From Alphaproteobacteria bacterium (GTDB taxonomy: Bacteria; Pseudomonadota; Alphaproteobacteria; UBA828): 64,000 nt of DNA. The stretch covers positions 1 through 64,000 of the forward strand of contig WTGU01000146.1 of assembly GCA_011523425.1 (NCBI GenBank), written 5' to 3'. The notes beneath the pieces are model-generated. The model had not been told where the DNA came from, searched no databases, and saw only the letters and a list, made by a program, of their open reading frames with translations. Position numbers and translations under genes: made by a program. Shown piece after piece: positions 9,058 to 17,995 of this stretch. Numbering within the stretch: the first letter of the stretch is position 1; every line of letters begins with the position of its first letter.

Positions 9058-9414
9058 TCAGTCGGCAGGTTCCAGCGGAGCCGCAGCGTCGTCCGCGGCC
9101 CTCGCCCCGCGCGGGGTCTTGTGATGATCGCGCAGCTTGCGCTTGTGCCGTCGCATGCGCTTCTCGAGCCGCTCGGCGGCGATGCTGAAGCTCGCCGTCA
9201 TGTCGGCCGCGGACGCGTGGCTCTGAAACCTGATCCCGTGGCCGACGTGAATCATGAGATCGGTCTCGATCATCTGCGCCACCTTGACGAACACCGCCTG
9301 CGCGTCGATGGCGGTGGCGAAGAACTTTCCGGCCGAGGTCTCGAGGCGCCGCGTGACCTGGTCGCGGAAATGATCGTTGACGCTGACATGCCGGCCGGTG
9401 ATGGCGATCTGCAT
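9058..9414 (-). CDS. hpf: Ribosome hibernation promoting factor, short form
   Basis: HPF/YfiA proteins bind the 30S decoding region and inactivate ribosomes under stress. The 118 residues begin MQIAITGRHVSVNDHFRDQV and contain the ASADMTASFSIAAERLEKRMRRHKRKLRDHH helix typical of the sigma-54 modulation family. The ATG at 9414 gives the conserved N-terminus; the open frame further upstream runs through the tRNA-Thr gene and is not coding. Many alphaproteobacterial HPFs are of the long form (about 190 residues) with a C-terminal dimerisation domain; here the protein ends right after the N-terminal domain, and the 81-bp gap leaves no room for it. Confidence 0.88.
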   Translation of the reverse strand: MQIAITGRHVSVNDHFRDQVTRRLETSAGKFFATAIDAQAVFVKVAQMIETDLMIHVGHGIRFQSHASAADMTASFSIAAERLEKRMRRHKRKLRDHHKTPRGARAADDAAAPLEPAD

Positions 9415-9507
9415 TCCTGCCCTCGCGGTCTCGCTTCTGCGACGGATTATAGGCGACGCGGCCCGGAGCCGGGAAGCACGGTCGGACGCCGAGCGGGGGG
9501 ATGACGG

Positions 9508-9579
9508 TGCCGCCGGGAAGAATTGAACTTCCGACCCCTCCCTTACCAAGGGAGTGCTCTACCCCTGAGCTACGGCGGC
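9508..9579 (-). tRNA. tRNA-Thr (anticodon GGT)
   Basis: Reading the minus strand, the acceptor GCCGCCG pairs with CGGCGGC. The D-arm region reads TAGCTCAGGGGTAGAGC, the anticodon stem CTCCC/GGGAG encloses the loop TTGGTAA (anticodon GGT, threonine), and the T-loop reads TTCAATT. No CCA is encoded (the three bases after the discriminator read CCG), unlike the other two tRNAs in the window. It lies 93 bp upstream of hpf on the same strand. Confidence 0.96.
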
Positions 9580-9690
9580 GCGGGCGCGAACTTGCCACAG
9601 CGAAAGCCCGCCGGCAACGGGCCGATGCGGCGCTCACGGGCGAGCGGCACGTCCCGTCGATAGGGCCTTGACCGCCGGCGATCCCTGACT

Positions 9691-9725
9691 ATATTGCACT
9701 GCAGCATGATGCTGCGCTGCAATAT
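9691..9725. promoter_or_regulatory. 35-bp palindrome upstream of the phasin gene (PhaR-like operator)
   Basis: The 35 bases match their own reverse complement except at two mirrored positions. Half-sites read ATATTGCA...CTGCAGCAT, a TGC/GCA-rich pattern. PhaR, the repressor of phasin genes in Paracoccus and relatives, is known to bind CTGC-(N3-4)-GCAG type sites, so this is a good operator candidate about 100 bp before the phasin ATG. The assignment to PhaR is inference. Confidence 0.6.
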
Positions 9726-9823
9726 GCGAGGCCGTATGCGAGCTGCGTGACGGATTGTCTGACGGGCCGTCACAGGGCGGCGCACGCATCTCCGAACGAC
9801 AGCGAAACCGAAGGGCGAAAGAG

Positions 9824-10240
9824 ATGACCACCAAGTCCGACACCACCAGCAAGGCCGGCGCGTCCGGCCCCAAGTCCCCCTGGAACGGCGCGTCCGCGCT
9901 CGAGACCATCGCAGACGAGAGCCGCGCGAACTTCGACAGCGTCGCGGCCGCATCGGCGATCGCCGCGCAGGGCTACGGCGCCATCGGCAGCGCCTGGTTC
10001 GACTTCGCCAAGGAGGCCATGGCGGCCCAGGCCGGCGCGGCGGAGGCGCTCATGGGCGCCCGCAGCTGGGCCGAGCTCAGCGAGGCCCAGGCCGGGCAGG
10101 CGAAGGACGCGCTCGACCGCACCATGGCCGCCGGCAACCGGATCGCCGACATGACGGTCAAGACCACCGGCGAGGCGATGGCGCCGATCCGCGCGCGGGC
10201 GGAAGAGCTCGCCCAGCGCTACGGCACGCCCGCCGTCTAG
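9824..10240 (+). CDS. Phasin family protein
   Basis: Phasins coat polyhydroxyalkanoate granules and control their size and number. The 138-residue product is alanine-rich and predicted helical, without membrane segments or cysteines. It has the phasin-2 pattern of amphipathic helices: SRANFDSVAAASAIAAQGYGAI, then a FDFAKEAMAAQ segment and a C-terminal AEELAQRYG. The ATG at 9824 was chosen over an upstream in-frame GTG because an AAAGAG ribosome site lies just before it and the family usually begins with a short charged leader. The palindrome 100 bp upstream and the strong terminator behind it suggest a monocistronic unit regulated by polymer status. Confidence 0.8.
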   Translation: MTTKSDTTSKAGASGPKSPWNGASALETIADESRANFDSVAAASAIAAQGYGAIGSAWFDFAKEAMAAQAGAAEALMGARSWAELSEAQAGQAKDALDRTMAAGNRIADMTVKTTGEAMAPIRARAEELAQRYGTPAV

Positions 10241-10261
10241 CACCTCCTGCGATCACGGCGG

Positions 10262-10295
10262 CAAGGGCCCGGAGCCGGTCGGTTCCGGGCCCTTG
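10262..10295. terminator. Strong bidirectional terminator between phasin and purN
   Basis: A perfect 12-bp stem (10262-10273 with 10284-10295) around a 10-base loop, followed by short T-rich sequence. It lies between the convergent phasin and purN genes and can serve both. Confidence 0.8.
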
Positions 10296-10297
10296 TC

Positions 10298-10960
10298 TCA
10301 TGGATCGCCTGTGCCCGGTGCCGGGTTGACGAGGGCGCCGGCGGGTGCGGGTGCGGCGACGACGCAGCGCCCGCCCGCGACCGCGACACGGCCCTCGGCG
10401 ACGAGTCGGACGGCCAGCGGCAGGCAGCGATGCTCCTCGCGCAGCACGCGGGCGGCGAGGCTCTCTGCCGTGTCTTCGGCCAGCACCGGGACCGCCGCCT
10501 GCACGATGATCGGCCCGTCGTCGACCTCGGCGCGCACGAAGTGGACCGTGCAGCCGGCGAGGCGGACTCCCGCCGCGATCGCCCTGGCGTGCGTGTCCAG
10601 TCCCTTGAAGGCGGGGAGCAGCGAGGGGTGGATGTTGATCAGCCGGTCGCGCCAGCGCTCGACGAAGTCCGCCGTCAGCACCCGCATGAAGCCGGCGAGA
10701 ACGACCAGCTCGACGCCTTCGGCCTCCAGCGCCTCGCTCAACGCCTGCTCGAAGGCGGCGCGGGAGCCATGGCTGCGGTGGTCGATGACGCGGTGGGGAA
10801 GGTCCGCGCGCGCGGCGCGGGAGAGGCCGAACGCATCGGCCCGGTTGGCGAGCACCAGCACGATCTCGCTCGCGGCGTCGGCGCGGGCGCAGTCGTCGAT
10901 GAGGGCCTGAAGATTGGTGCCGCTTCCCGAGATCAGGACGCCCACCCTCAGCCGCGCCAT
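10298..10960 (-). CDS. purN: Phosphoribosylglycinamide formyltransferase
   Basis: PurN transfers a formyl group from 10-formyl-THF to GAR in purine synthesis. The 220-residue product has the opening VGVLISGSGTNLQALI (7-22) and the catalytic triad Asn109, His111 and Asp147 in INIHPSLLPAFKG and AEVDDGPII. The C-terminus is about 20 residues longer than the E. coli enzyme and is proline/alanine-rich. purM, its usual partner in alphaproteobacteria, is not next to it; the divergent DUF2066 gene takes that place. A large frame open further upstream on this strand is a shadow of the opposite gene. Confidence 0.93.
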   Translation of the reverse strand: MARLRVGVLISGSGTNLQALIDDCARADAASEIVLVLANRADAFGLSRAARADLPHRVIDHRSHGSRAAFEQALSEALEAEGVELVVLAGFMRVLTADFVERWRDRLINIHPSLLPAFKGLDTHARAIAAGVRLAGCTVHFVRAEVDDGPIIVQAAVPVLAEDTAESLAARVLREEHRCLPLAVRLVAEGRVAVAGGRCVVAAPAPAGALVNPAPGTGDP

Positions 10961-11083
10961 GCCGTTCCCCCGTCGTCGCCGGCCGCCGCCGGTCGCCTTG
11001 GCCCGGACCCCATGATACCCTGCGGGCGGGCTTTCTGCCGTCGCCGGCTGCAGCCCGTTCGACCGCACCGCAGGGCCAGACCC

Positions 11084-12271
11084 ATGGGTGGCTCGCCTCG
11101 CCTCGCCAGCACCGCCCGCCGCATCGCGTGCGCCTGTGCGCTGGCGCTGCTGCTCGCCGGCGGCGCGGCGCGGGCCGACTCGGTATTCGCCGTCGCGAAC
11201 GTTCCCGTCGACGCCGAGGCGGCCTCGTCGGCGGAGGCCCGCGAGCTCGCCATCGCTGCCGGCCAGCGCGCGGCGCTGGAGACCCTGCTGCGCCGCCTCA
11301 CCGTGGAGGGCACCGCGCTGCCCGCGCCTGCGCCCGATGCCCTTGCGGCGATGATCGCGGGATTCTCCATCGACCGCGAGCTGGTCTCGGACACCCGCTA
11401 CCGCGCGTCGTTGACTGTGGATTTCGATCCGCCGGCGGTGCGCGATCTGCTGCGGGAGAGCGGGATCGCCTACGCCGAGACGGTGAGCAAGCCGGTGCTG
11501 GTGGTGGCGGTCCAGCGTGGCCCCGGCGGGGCTCTGCTGTGGGACGAGGGCAATCGCTGGCGCCGGGTGTGGGAGGAGCGGCCCCCCCACGGCGGCCTGG
11601 TGCCGCTGCTGCTGCCGCTCGGCGACGTCATCGATCTCGGCACCATTGACGCCGCGCGGGCGCTGGAAGCGGAGGCGGACGCGCTCGCGGCGCTCGCCGG
11701 CCTCTACGGCACCGCCGAGGCGGTGGTCGCGGTCGCCGGGCTCTCCGGAACCGCCGCCGTCGCCAAGCCCGCCGCGCCTGCCGCGCACGCCACACCCGAC
11801 CCGGACAGTGCCGACGCCGAGGCCTCGGCCACCGGCCGCGCGCTCACGCTCTCGCTCCGCCGCAGCGCCGCCGGCGACCGGCGGGTCGTCGAGCGGACGC
11901 TGATCGGCCACGAGGGCGAGAGCGAGCGGGCGCTGCTGGAGCGCGGCGCGGCGCGGATCGTCGCCATGCTGGAGGACGACTGGAAGGCCGCCAACCTTAT
12001 CCGCTACGACGAGCAGCGCGCCCTCCGGGTGAGGGCTCCCATCGCGGGTCTCGCCGAGTGGGTCTCGATCCAGCGGCGGCTGGCGGGGCTCGCCACGGTC
12101 GCCTCGGTCGAGATCGAGCAGCTCTCGCGCAGCGAAGGGCGGCTCATGCTCCGCTACCACGGCACCGCCGATCAGCTCCGCCTCGCCCTCGACCAGGCCG
12201 ATCTCGTGCTCGCCCGGGCGGAGGATGGCTGGGCGCTGCATCTCCGCAGTGCCGCCGCCGCGGGCGATTGA
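11084..12271 (+). CDS. DUF2066 domain-containing exported protein
   Basis: The 395-residue product begins with a signal peptide (charged start, hydrophobic CACALALLLAGGAARA, predicted cut after the ARA near residue 31) and carries the DUF2066 pattern. That pattern is a VFAVANVPVDAEA opening, an AAGQRAALETLLRRLT helix and a FDPPAVRDLLRESGIAYAE segment, followed by a beta-rich C-terminal part. The function of the family is unknown; it is found next to hda in proteobacteria, as here, where the next gene starts 10 bp later. The ATG at 11084 is the only start that gives a secretion signal. Periplasmic location is inferred from the leader. Confidence 0.75.
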   Translation: MGGSPRLASTARRIACACALALLLAGGAARADSVFAVANVPVDAEAASSAEARELAIAAGQRAALETLLRRLTVEGTALPAPAPDALAAMIAGFSIDRELVSDTRYRASLTVDFDPPAVRDLLRESGIAYAETVSKPVLVVAVQRGPGGALLWDEGNRWRRVWEERPPHGGLVPLLLPLGDVIDLGTIDAARALEAEADALAALAGLYGTAEAVVAVAGLSGTAAVAKPAAPAAHATPDPDSADAEASATGRALTLSLRRSAAGDRRVVERTLIGHEGESERALLERGAARIVAMLEDDWKAANLIRYDEQRALRVRAPIAGLAEWVSIQRRLAGLATVASVEIEQLSRSEGRLMLRYHGTADQLRLALDQADLVLARAEDGWALHLRSAAAAGD

Positions 12272-12281
12272 GAGGCGGGCC

Positions 12282-12989
12282 GTGGCCAGTGCCGGGCGGC
12301 AGCAGACCTTCGACTGGGGCGTCCGCCCCGCCCTCGGACGCGAGGACTTTCTGGTCGCGCCCTGCAACGAGGCGGCGGTCACGTGGATCGACCGCTGGCC
12401 GGGCTGGCCGGGACCGGCGCTGGTGATCCACGGCCCGCCCGGCGCCGGCAAGAGCCATCTGGCCGAGGTATGGCGGCGGCGGAGCGATGCGGCGCTCGTC
12501 CCTGCGGCGGGCCTTGCCGAGGCGGAGAGCGTGCACGCGCGGGAGGCGGGCGCGCTGGTCATCGACGGGCTCGGGGGGCCGATCGCAGAGCGTGCCCTGC
12601 TGCACCTCTACAACCGCATCGCCGAGCGCGGCGGGCACCTGCTGCTCACCGCGGCGGGGCCGCCGGCGCACTGGCTGCTCACGCTTCCCGATCTCGTCTC
12701 CAGGCTCCGGCTCGCGCCGGCGGCGGCGCTCGGCATGCCGGACGATGCGCTGCTCGGCGCGCTCATGGTCAAGCTCTTCGCCGACCGGCAGGTCGCGGTC
12801 GCGCCGGAGGTGCCGGCCTATCTCGTGCCGCGCGTCGAGCGCACCTTCGCGGCCGTCGCCAGCCTGGTCGAGCGACTCGACCGGGCAGCCCTTGCCGAAG
12901 GCAGGCCGGTCACGGTGCCGCTGGCCCGTGCGGTGCTCGCTGCGGACGGGGAGCGAGCGGCCACGCCCGACGCGACGCCCCGCGCCTGA
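12282..12989 (+). CDS. hdaA: Hda-like DnaA regulatory inactivator (AAA+ protein)
   Basis: Hda/HdaA proteins work with the DNA polymerase sliding clamp to stimulate ATP hydrolysis by DnaA after initiation. The 235 residues resemble the DnaA ATPase domain: GREDFLVAPCNEAA, the P-loop HGPPGAGKSHLAEVW (50-64), a Walker-B-like ALVIDGLG and a C-terminal AAA+ lid. The N-terminal RQQTFDWGV (6-14) resembles a clamp-binding peptide. The GTG at 12282 was chosen because the usual N-terminal motif follows at once and a GAGAGG site lies ahead; the longer frame overlaps the preceding gene. hda upstream of ppk is common in Rhodospirillales. Confidence 0.85.
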   Translation: MASAGRQQTFDWGVRPALGREDFLVAPCNEAAVTWIDRWPGWPGPALVIHGPPGAGKSHLAEVWRRRSDAALVPAAGLAEAESVHAREAGALVIDGLGGPIAERALLHLYNRIAERGGHLLLTAAGPPAHWLLTLPDLVSRLRLAPAAALGMPDDALLGALMVKLFADRQVAVAPEVPAYLVPRVERTFAAVASLVERLDRAALAEGRPVTVPLARAVLAADGERAATPDATPRA

Positions 12990-12995
12990 GTCCGG

Positions 12996-13012
12996 TGCGG
13001 CAGCGTGCCGCA
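12996..13012. terminator. Hairpin after hda
   Basis: A 7-bp perfect stem (TGCGGCA/TGCCGCA) with a GCG loop begins seven bases after the hda stop. It lacks a clear U-run, so it is a weak terminator or transcript 3'-end stabiliser candidate. Confidence 0.45.
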
Positions 13013-13036
13013 ACCCTCCGCCCCGCGGGGCCGGCT

Positions 13037-13065
13037 TTGTCTTGCCGCGCCAATGCCCATATTGT
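13037..13065 (+). promoter_or_regulatory. Sigma-70-type promoter candidate for ppk
   Basis: TTGTCT (13037-13042) and TATTGT (13060-13065) are separated by 17 bp, with the likely start of transcription just before the ppk ribosome site. The match is by eye only. Confidence 0.45.
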
Positions 13066-13088
13066 AGGCGGGAGCTAGGGGTAGCGGC

Positions 13089-15251
13089 ATGGCCAGGGCC
13101 AAGCGGGCCGTCGAAGCAGGCAGCTTCGCGCCGGCCGACAAGTTCATCAATCGCGAGCTGAGCTGGCTCGCCTTCAACGCGCGGGTGATGGAGGAAGCCG
13201 AGAACCTCGACCACCCGGTGCTGGAGCGCCTGCGCTTCCTCTCGATCTCGGCCTCGAACCTCGACGAGTTCTACATGGTCCGCGTCGCCGGCCTGCACGG
13301 CCAGGTGGAGGCGGGCATCGTCGAATCCTCGCAGGACGGGCTCAGCCCCATTGCCCAGATCCGCGCCGTCAACGCGCGCGCCAACGCGCTCATGGCGCAA
13401 CAGCAGGAGCGCTGGCTGGCCCTGCGCGCCGAGCTCGCCGAGGCGGGCATCGCCATCCTCTACCACAATCACCTCACGCCGGACGAGCGCGACTGGCTCG
13501 ACCGCTACTTCATCGACCGCCTCTTCCCGGTGCTGACGCCGCTCGCGATAGACCCGGCCCATCCCTTCCCGTTCATCCCGAATCTCGGCTTCAGCCTCGC
13601 GCTCGAGCTGGTCGAGCAGGGCACACAGCGCCTGGTCCCGTCGCTGGTGCGCGTGCCGAGCCAGGTGGAGCGCTTCATCCGCCTGCCCGGGGGCGAGCGC
13701 GGCGCGGTTCGCTACATCGCGCTGGAGGACGTGGTGGAGCTTTGCCTCGACCGGCTGTTCCCCGGCTTCAAGCCGCGCGCGGTGGGCCAGTTCCGCATCG
13801 TCCGCGACAGCGACATCGAGCTGGAGGAGGAGGCGGAGGACCTGGTGCGCTCGTTCGAGAGCGCGCTCAAGCGACGCCGGCGCGGCAGCGTCATCCGGCT
13901 CGAGGTGGACTCCACGATGCCCCTGAGCATGCTGGAGTTCCTCACCGACCAGCTTCACGTCGACCAGCGCGACGTGGTCAAGGTCGAGGGGATTCTCGGG
14001 CTCGCGGATACGGCCATGCTCATCAAGAGCGGCCGGGCCGATCTCGAGTTCTCGCCCTACCGCGCGCGCTTCCCCGAGCGGATCCGCGATTTCGGCGGCG
14101 ACTGCTTCGCCGCGATCAAGGCGAAGGACATCGTCGTCCATCACCCCTACGAGAGCTTCGACGTCGTGGTCCAGTTCCTGCGCCAGGCGGCGCGGGATCC
14201 GGACGTGATCGCCATCAAGCAGACGCTCTATCGCACCAGCAATGATTCGCCGATCATCAACGCGCTGATCGAGGCGGCGGAGGCGGGCAAGTCTGTCACT
14301 GCGCTCGTCGAGCTCAAGGCGCGCTTCGACGAGGCGGCGAACATCCGCTGGGCGCGGGACCTGGAGCGCGCCGGCGCCCAGGTAGTCTACGGCTTCATGG
14401 ACCTCAAGACGCACGCCAAGGCATCGCTGGTGGCGCGGCGCGAGGCCGACGGCCTGCGCAGCTACGTGCACTACGGCACCGGCAACTATCACCCGATCAC
14501 CGCCGCGATCTATACCGATCTCTCGTTCTTCACCTGCGAGCCCGCGCTCTGCCGCGATGCCGCGCTGCTCTTCAACTATCTGACCGGCGGCGCTGCCCCC
14601 GAGCGCTACGAGAAGATCGCGGTGGCGCCACTCGGCCTGCGGAGCGCCATCGACGAGCTCATCGAGGAGGAGATCGCTCACGCCCGCGCCGGCCGGCCGG
14701 CGGCGATCTGGGTGAAGCTCAACTCGCTGGTCGATCCCGACGTGATCGAGGCGCTCTACGCCGCGTCTGCCGCCGGCGTCTCCATCGACCTGGTGGTGCG
14801 CGGCATCTGCTGCCTCAGGCCCGGCGTGCCGGGCCTCTCGGAGAACATCCGGGTGAAGAGCATCGTAGGCCGCTTCCTCGAGCATTCCCGGATCATGTGC
14901 TTCGGCGCGGGCCACGGCCTGCCCTCGCCGCAGGCCAGGGTGTTCATCTCGTCGGCCGACTGGATGGGCCGCAACCTCGACCGGCGGGTCGAGATGATGG
15001 TGCCGATCGAGAACCCGACGGTGCACGAGCAGATCTTGGATCAGATCATGACGGCGAACCTCCGGGACAACGAGCAGAGCTGGACGCTCGATCCCGACGG
15101 CGCCTTCTCGCGCCTCGCCCCGGACGGCGAGCCCTTCAACGCCCACCGCTTCTTCATGACCAATCCGTCGCTCTCGGGCCGCGGCACGGCGCGGCGCGAG
15201 CCCCGGCTGGCCGTGGCGGCCGTTGCTGGCGACGAACCGCGCGACGGGTGA
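13089..15251 (+). CDS. ppk1: Polyphosphate kinase 1
   Basis: PPK1 reversibly polymerises the ATP gamma-phosphate into inorganic polyphosphate. The 720-residue length is normal. The N-terminal domain shows [19 protein letters not shown] (about 19-37) and [12 protein letters not shown]. The catalytic region has [17 protein letters not shown], and the autophosphorylated histidine region reads [12 protein letters not shown] (His near 461). The C-terminal part has [12 protein letters not shown]. The gene begins with ATG behind a GGGAG-type ribosome site and ends overlapping ppx (GTGA), so synthesis and breakdown of polyphosphate are translationally coupled. A large antisense open frame here is a GC artefact. 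Confidence 0.96.
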   Translation: MARAKRAVEAGSFAPADKFINRELSWLAFNARVMEEAENLDHPVLERLRFLSISASNLDEFYMVRVAGLHGQVEAGIVESSQDGLSPIAQIRAVNARANALMAQQQERWLALRAELAEAGIAILYHNHLTPDERDWLDRYFIDRLFPVLTPLAIDPAHPFPFIPNLGFSLALELVEQGTQRLVPSLVRVPSQVERFIRLPGGERGAVRYIALEDVVELCLDRLFPGFKPRAVGQFRIVRDSDIELEEEAEDLVRSFESALKRRRRGSVIRLEVDSTMPLSMLEFLTDQLHVDQRDVVKVEGILGLADTAMLIKSGRADLEFSPYRARFPERIRDFGGDCFAAIKAKDIVVHHPYESFDVVVQFLRQAARDPDVIAIKQTLYRTSNDSPIINALIEAAEAGKSVTALVELKARFDEAANIRWARDLERAGAQVVYGFMDLKTHAKASLVARREADGLRSYVHYGTGNYHPITAAIYTDLSFFTCEPALCRDAALLFNYLTGGAAPERYEKIAVAPLGLRSAIDELIEEEIAHARAGRPAAIWVKLNSLVDPDVIEALYAASAAGVSIDLVVRGICCLRPGVPGLSENIRVKSIVGRFLEHSRIMCFGAGHGLPSPQARVFISSADWMGRNLDRRVEMMVPIENPTVHEQILDQIMTANLRDNEQSWTLDPDGAFSRLAPDGEPFNAHRFFMTNPSLSGRGTARREPRLAVAAVAGDEPRDG

Positions 15252-16801
15252 CGCAACAGCCCTCGGCTACAGGGCTCGCGGCCGACGCGGCAGCGCTGGC
15301 GGAGGCCGCGCCGCTCTTCCCGGCGCCGACGCCGGCCCCGGCGGAGACGCCCTATGGCGTTCTCGACGTCGGCTCCAACTCGATCCGCCTCGTGGTGTTC
15401 GAGGGGCTCCGGCGGGCGCCGGCACCCGTCTTCAACGAGCGCGAGCTGTGCGGCCTCGGCGCCACCCTGGCGGAGACAGGCGCGCTCGCGCCGGATGCGG
15501 TGGAGCCTGCGCTCGATGCGATGCGACGCTTCGCCGCGGCCGCCGCCGCGCTCGGCACCGGGCCGCTCGACGCCGTGACCACCGCGGCGGTGCGCGATGC
15601 GCGGGACGGTGCGCGCTTCTGCCAGGCGGTGGCCCGCGAGACCGGCTTCTCGCTCAGGGTCCTTTCGGGCGAAGAGGAAGCCCGCTATGCGGCGCTCGGC
15701 GTGGTCTCCGCCTTCCCCGGCGCGAGCGGGCTGATGGCGGACCTCGGCGGCGGCAGCCTGGAGCTCGTCCGCCTCGACGAGGGGCAGCTCGCCGAGCACG
15801 CGACGCTGCCGCTCGGCGTTCTCCGCCTCGGCAATCTCGCGCCGGGCCGCCGCACCGCGCTTGCGGCGGGAAGGCTCGGCACGCTCTCCTGGCTGGACAA
15901 GGTCCACGGCGCGCCGGTCTATCTCGTCGGCGGGGCATGGCGGGCGCTGGCCCGCATCCACATGGCCGCCCGGCAACACCCCATCGCGGTGGTCCATCAC
16001 TATCGCATGACCGCGAACGAGGCGCGCCAGACTGCCAAGGCCTATGCCACCGCCGATCCGCGCACGCTGCGGCCGGGACCGGAGGGCATGTGGCCCAGTC
16101 GGCTCGCGACCGTGCCGAGCGGCGCCGCCGTTCTCAGGGCCCTGCTTAAGGCCGCAGCGCCGAGCGAGGTGCTGTTCTCCGCCTTCGGGCTGCGCGAGGG
16201 CCTCCTCTTCGACAGGCTGCCGGAGGCGGTCCGTGCGCTCGACCCGCTGCACGACGCGTGCCGGGCGATCGCCCGGCGCGAGGGCCGGTCGCTCGCCTAT
16301 GCCGAGGCGCTGGACTCGTGGCTCGCGCGGGCGGCGCTGCCGGCCTTCGCGCCGCACCGGGACCTGCTGCCGGCGGCGGCGTTCCTTTCCGAGATCGCCT
16401 GGCGCCAGCACCCGGACCTGCGCGCGGCCGATGCGTTCACGCGGATCTCGCGGGCGCCCTTCGTCGGCATCGACCATCCGGGCCGCGTCTTCCTCGCCCT
16501 TGCCGTCGCCACCCGCTACAAGTCGGCGCTGCCGGCCGAAGCCGACCAGGCGGCCAACCGCCTTCTGCCCGCGGAGGCGCAGGGCGCGGCTCGCGCGCTC
16601 GGGCTCGCGCTCAGGCTGGCCGAGAAGCTCTCCTGCGGGGAGCGCGCGGTGCTCGAGGGCTCGCAGCTCTCGGCCGAGGGCGACAGGCTCACGCTCAGGC
16701 TCGCAGCGGCGCACGAGCCGCTCGCATCGGGCAAGGCGCGCTCGGCGGCGGACGCGCTGGCGCGGGCGATCGACTGCACGCTGGCGCTGGAGACCGGCTA
16801 G
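15248..16801 (+). CDS. ppx: Exopolyphosphatase / guanosine pentaphosphatase family (Ppx/GppA)
   Basis: Ppx hydrolyses terminal phosphates from polyphosphate; GppA members also act on pppGpp. The 517-residue product has the ASKHA-fold opening [18 protein letters not shown] (36-53), the second phosphate-binding strand [15 protein letters not shown] (about 163-177) and a C-terminal HD-like helical region. The roughly 35-residue alanine/proline-rich N-terminal leader before the first strand is longer than usual. The GTG at 15248 overlaps the ppk stop; GTGA junctions like this recur in the window. The next gene is tRNA-Leu. Confidence 0.92.
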   Translation: MTQQPSATGLAADAAALAEAAPLFPAPTPAPAETPYGVLDVGSNSIRLVVFEGLRRAPAPVFNERELCGLGATLAETGALAPDAVEPALDAMRRFAAAAAALGTGPLDAVTTAAVRDARDGARFCQAVARETGFSLRVLSGEEEARYAALGVVSAFPGASGLMADLGGGSLELVRLDEGQLAEHATLPLGVLRLGNLAPGRRTALAAGRLGTLSWLDKVHGAPVYLVGGAWRALARIHMAARQHPIAVVHHYRMTANEARQTAKAYATADPRTLRPGPEGMWPSRLATVPSGAAVLRALLKAAAPSEVLFSAFGLREGLLFDRLPEAVRALDPLHDACRAIARREGRSLAYAEALDSWLARAALPAFAPHRDLLPAAAFLSEIAWRQHPDLRAADAFTRISRAPFVGIDHPGRVFLALAVATRYKSALPAEADQAANRLLPAEAQGAARALGLALRLAEKLSCGERAVLEGSQLSAEGDRLTLRLAAAHEPLASGKARSAADALARAIDCTLALETG

Positions 16802-16857
16802 TAGGGAAACCGCGGCGGTGGCCTTGCGCGCGTTCGCGCGCTATGAGTGGCGCTCGT

Positions 16858-16942
16858 GCGGGCGTGGCGGAAGCGGTAGACGCGCGGGTCTCAAAAACCC
16901 GTTCCTTCGGGAGTGTGAGTTCGAGTCTCACCGCCCGCACCA
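16858..16942 (+). tRNA. tRNA-Leu (anticodon CAA)
   Basis: A class II tRNA with acceptor stem GCGGGCG/CGCCCGC, anticodon stem CGGGT/ACCCG and loop CTCAAAA (anticodon CAA). It has a variable arm (GTTCCTTCGGGAGT) and T-loop TTCGAGT, and CCA is encoded at 16940-16942. It lies 56 bp after ppx. Confidence 0.97.
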
Positions 16943-17011
16943 GCGCCTAAGCGTCTCCCTGTCTCCGCCCGTGCCGCTGCCCCAGCGCCGCCGCACGCGA
17001 AGGAGAGGTCG

Positions 17012-17959
17012 ATGACCGTTCCCGCAACCCTCGATACCGTCGCCGTCGTCGGCAACGGCCGCGTCGGCCACGGCATGGCCCAGATCTTCGCGTCCGCCGG
17101 CCACCGGGTCGTCATGATCGGCCGGTGCACGGAGAGCCTCGCCGCGGCGACGGAGAGAATCGCGACGAGCCTCGCCGCCTTCGAGAAGCACGGCCTTCTC
17201 ACGGCGCGCGACGCGAGCGCCGCCCTCGGGCGCATCCGCACCTCGACCGAGCTCAAGGACGCGGCCGATGCGCAGCTCGTCCTCGAGGCGGTTCCGGCGG
17301 ATCGCGCCGTCCAGGACGAGGTGTACGGGCGGCTGGACGCGATCTGCGCGCCGCCCGCCGTCTTCGCCTCGGGCAGCGGGCAGCCTGCCAGCGAGCTCGT
17401 GTCGAAGGTCACGCACCGGGGGCGCGTGGTCGCCGCCCACTTCTGGTACCCGCCGCAGCTCATCCCCCTCGTCGAGGTCTGCGCCGGGCCGGAGAGCGAC
17501 CCGGACGTGGCGCCGTGGCTCTGCGACGTGCTGCGGGCAGCCGGAAAGGAGCCGGTGATGGTCGACAAGGAGGTTCCGGGCTTCATCGGCAACCGGCTTC
17601 AGTACGCGATCCTGCGCGAGGCCTGGGCGCTGTGGGCGGAGGGAGCGGCGTCGGCCGAGGCGATCGACACGGTGGCGAAGGCCTCCATCGGGCGGCGCCT
17701 CGCGATCACCGGACCCATCGAGTCGGCCGACATCGGCGGCCTCGATACGCTGCACGCGTTCGGCGCGTACCTGATCCCACACCTGACGACGGACTCCCGG
17801 CCCGCGTCGGCGGTCGGCGCGCTGGTCGAGGCGGGGCACCGCGGCCTGCCTTCGGGCCGGGGGGTGTATGACTGGAGTGCGCGCGGCGGCGCGGCGCTGC
17901 TCGCGGCGCGCGAGGAGGAGCTGTTCCGCCATCTCGCCCGGGACAAGACCAGGCTCTAA
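17012..17959 (+). CDS. 3-hydroxyacyl-CoA dehydrogenase family NAD-binding protein
   Basis: A 315-residue two-domain protein of the 3HCDH family, which oxidises 3-hydroxy groups of acyl-CoAs or small acids (L-gulonate, L-carnitine) with NAD. The Rossmann motif is VAVVGNGRVGHGMA (10-23; GxGxxG at 14-19). The family's AHFWYPPQLIPLVEV segment (about 142-156) and VPGFIGNRLQYAILREAWAL (about 188-207) are present. The substrate cannot be told; the hydroxyacyl, carnitine or gulonate branches are all possible. It stands alone, convergent with the alpha/beta hydrolase gene, with a GGAGAG ribosome site before the ATG. Confidence 0.8.
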   Translation: MTVPATLDTVAVVGNGRVGHGMAQIFASAGHRVVMIGRCTESLAAATERIATSLAAFEKHGLLTARDASAALGRIRTSTELKDAADAQLVLEAVPADRAVQDEVYGRLDAICAPPAVFASGSGQPASELVSKVTHRGRVVAAHFWYPPQLIPLVEVCAGPESDPDVAPWLCDVLRAAGKEPVMVDKEVPGFIGNRLQYAILREAWALWAEGAASAEAIDTVAKASIGRRLAITGPIESADIGGLDTLHAFGAYLIPHLTTDSRPASAVGALVEAGHRGLPSGRGVYDWSARGGAALLAAREEELFRHLARDKTRL

Positions 17960-17995
17960 CCGCCGCCTGCCGCCAATTCGACCCAGTCGAAGGGT

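Noticed and set aside
10298-12562. A 754-residue frame running upstream of purN
   Set aside because: Only the last 220 residues are PurN; the rest is antisense to the DUF2066 and hda genes. The ATG at 10960 gives the exact family start.
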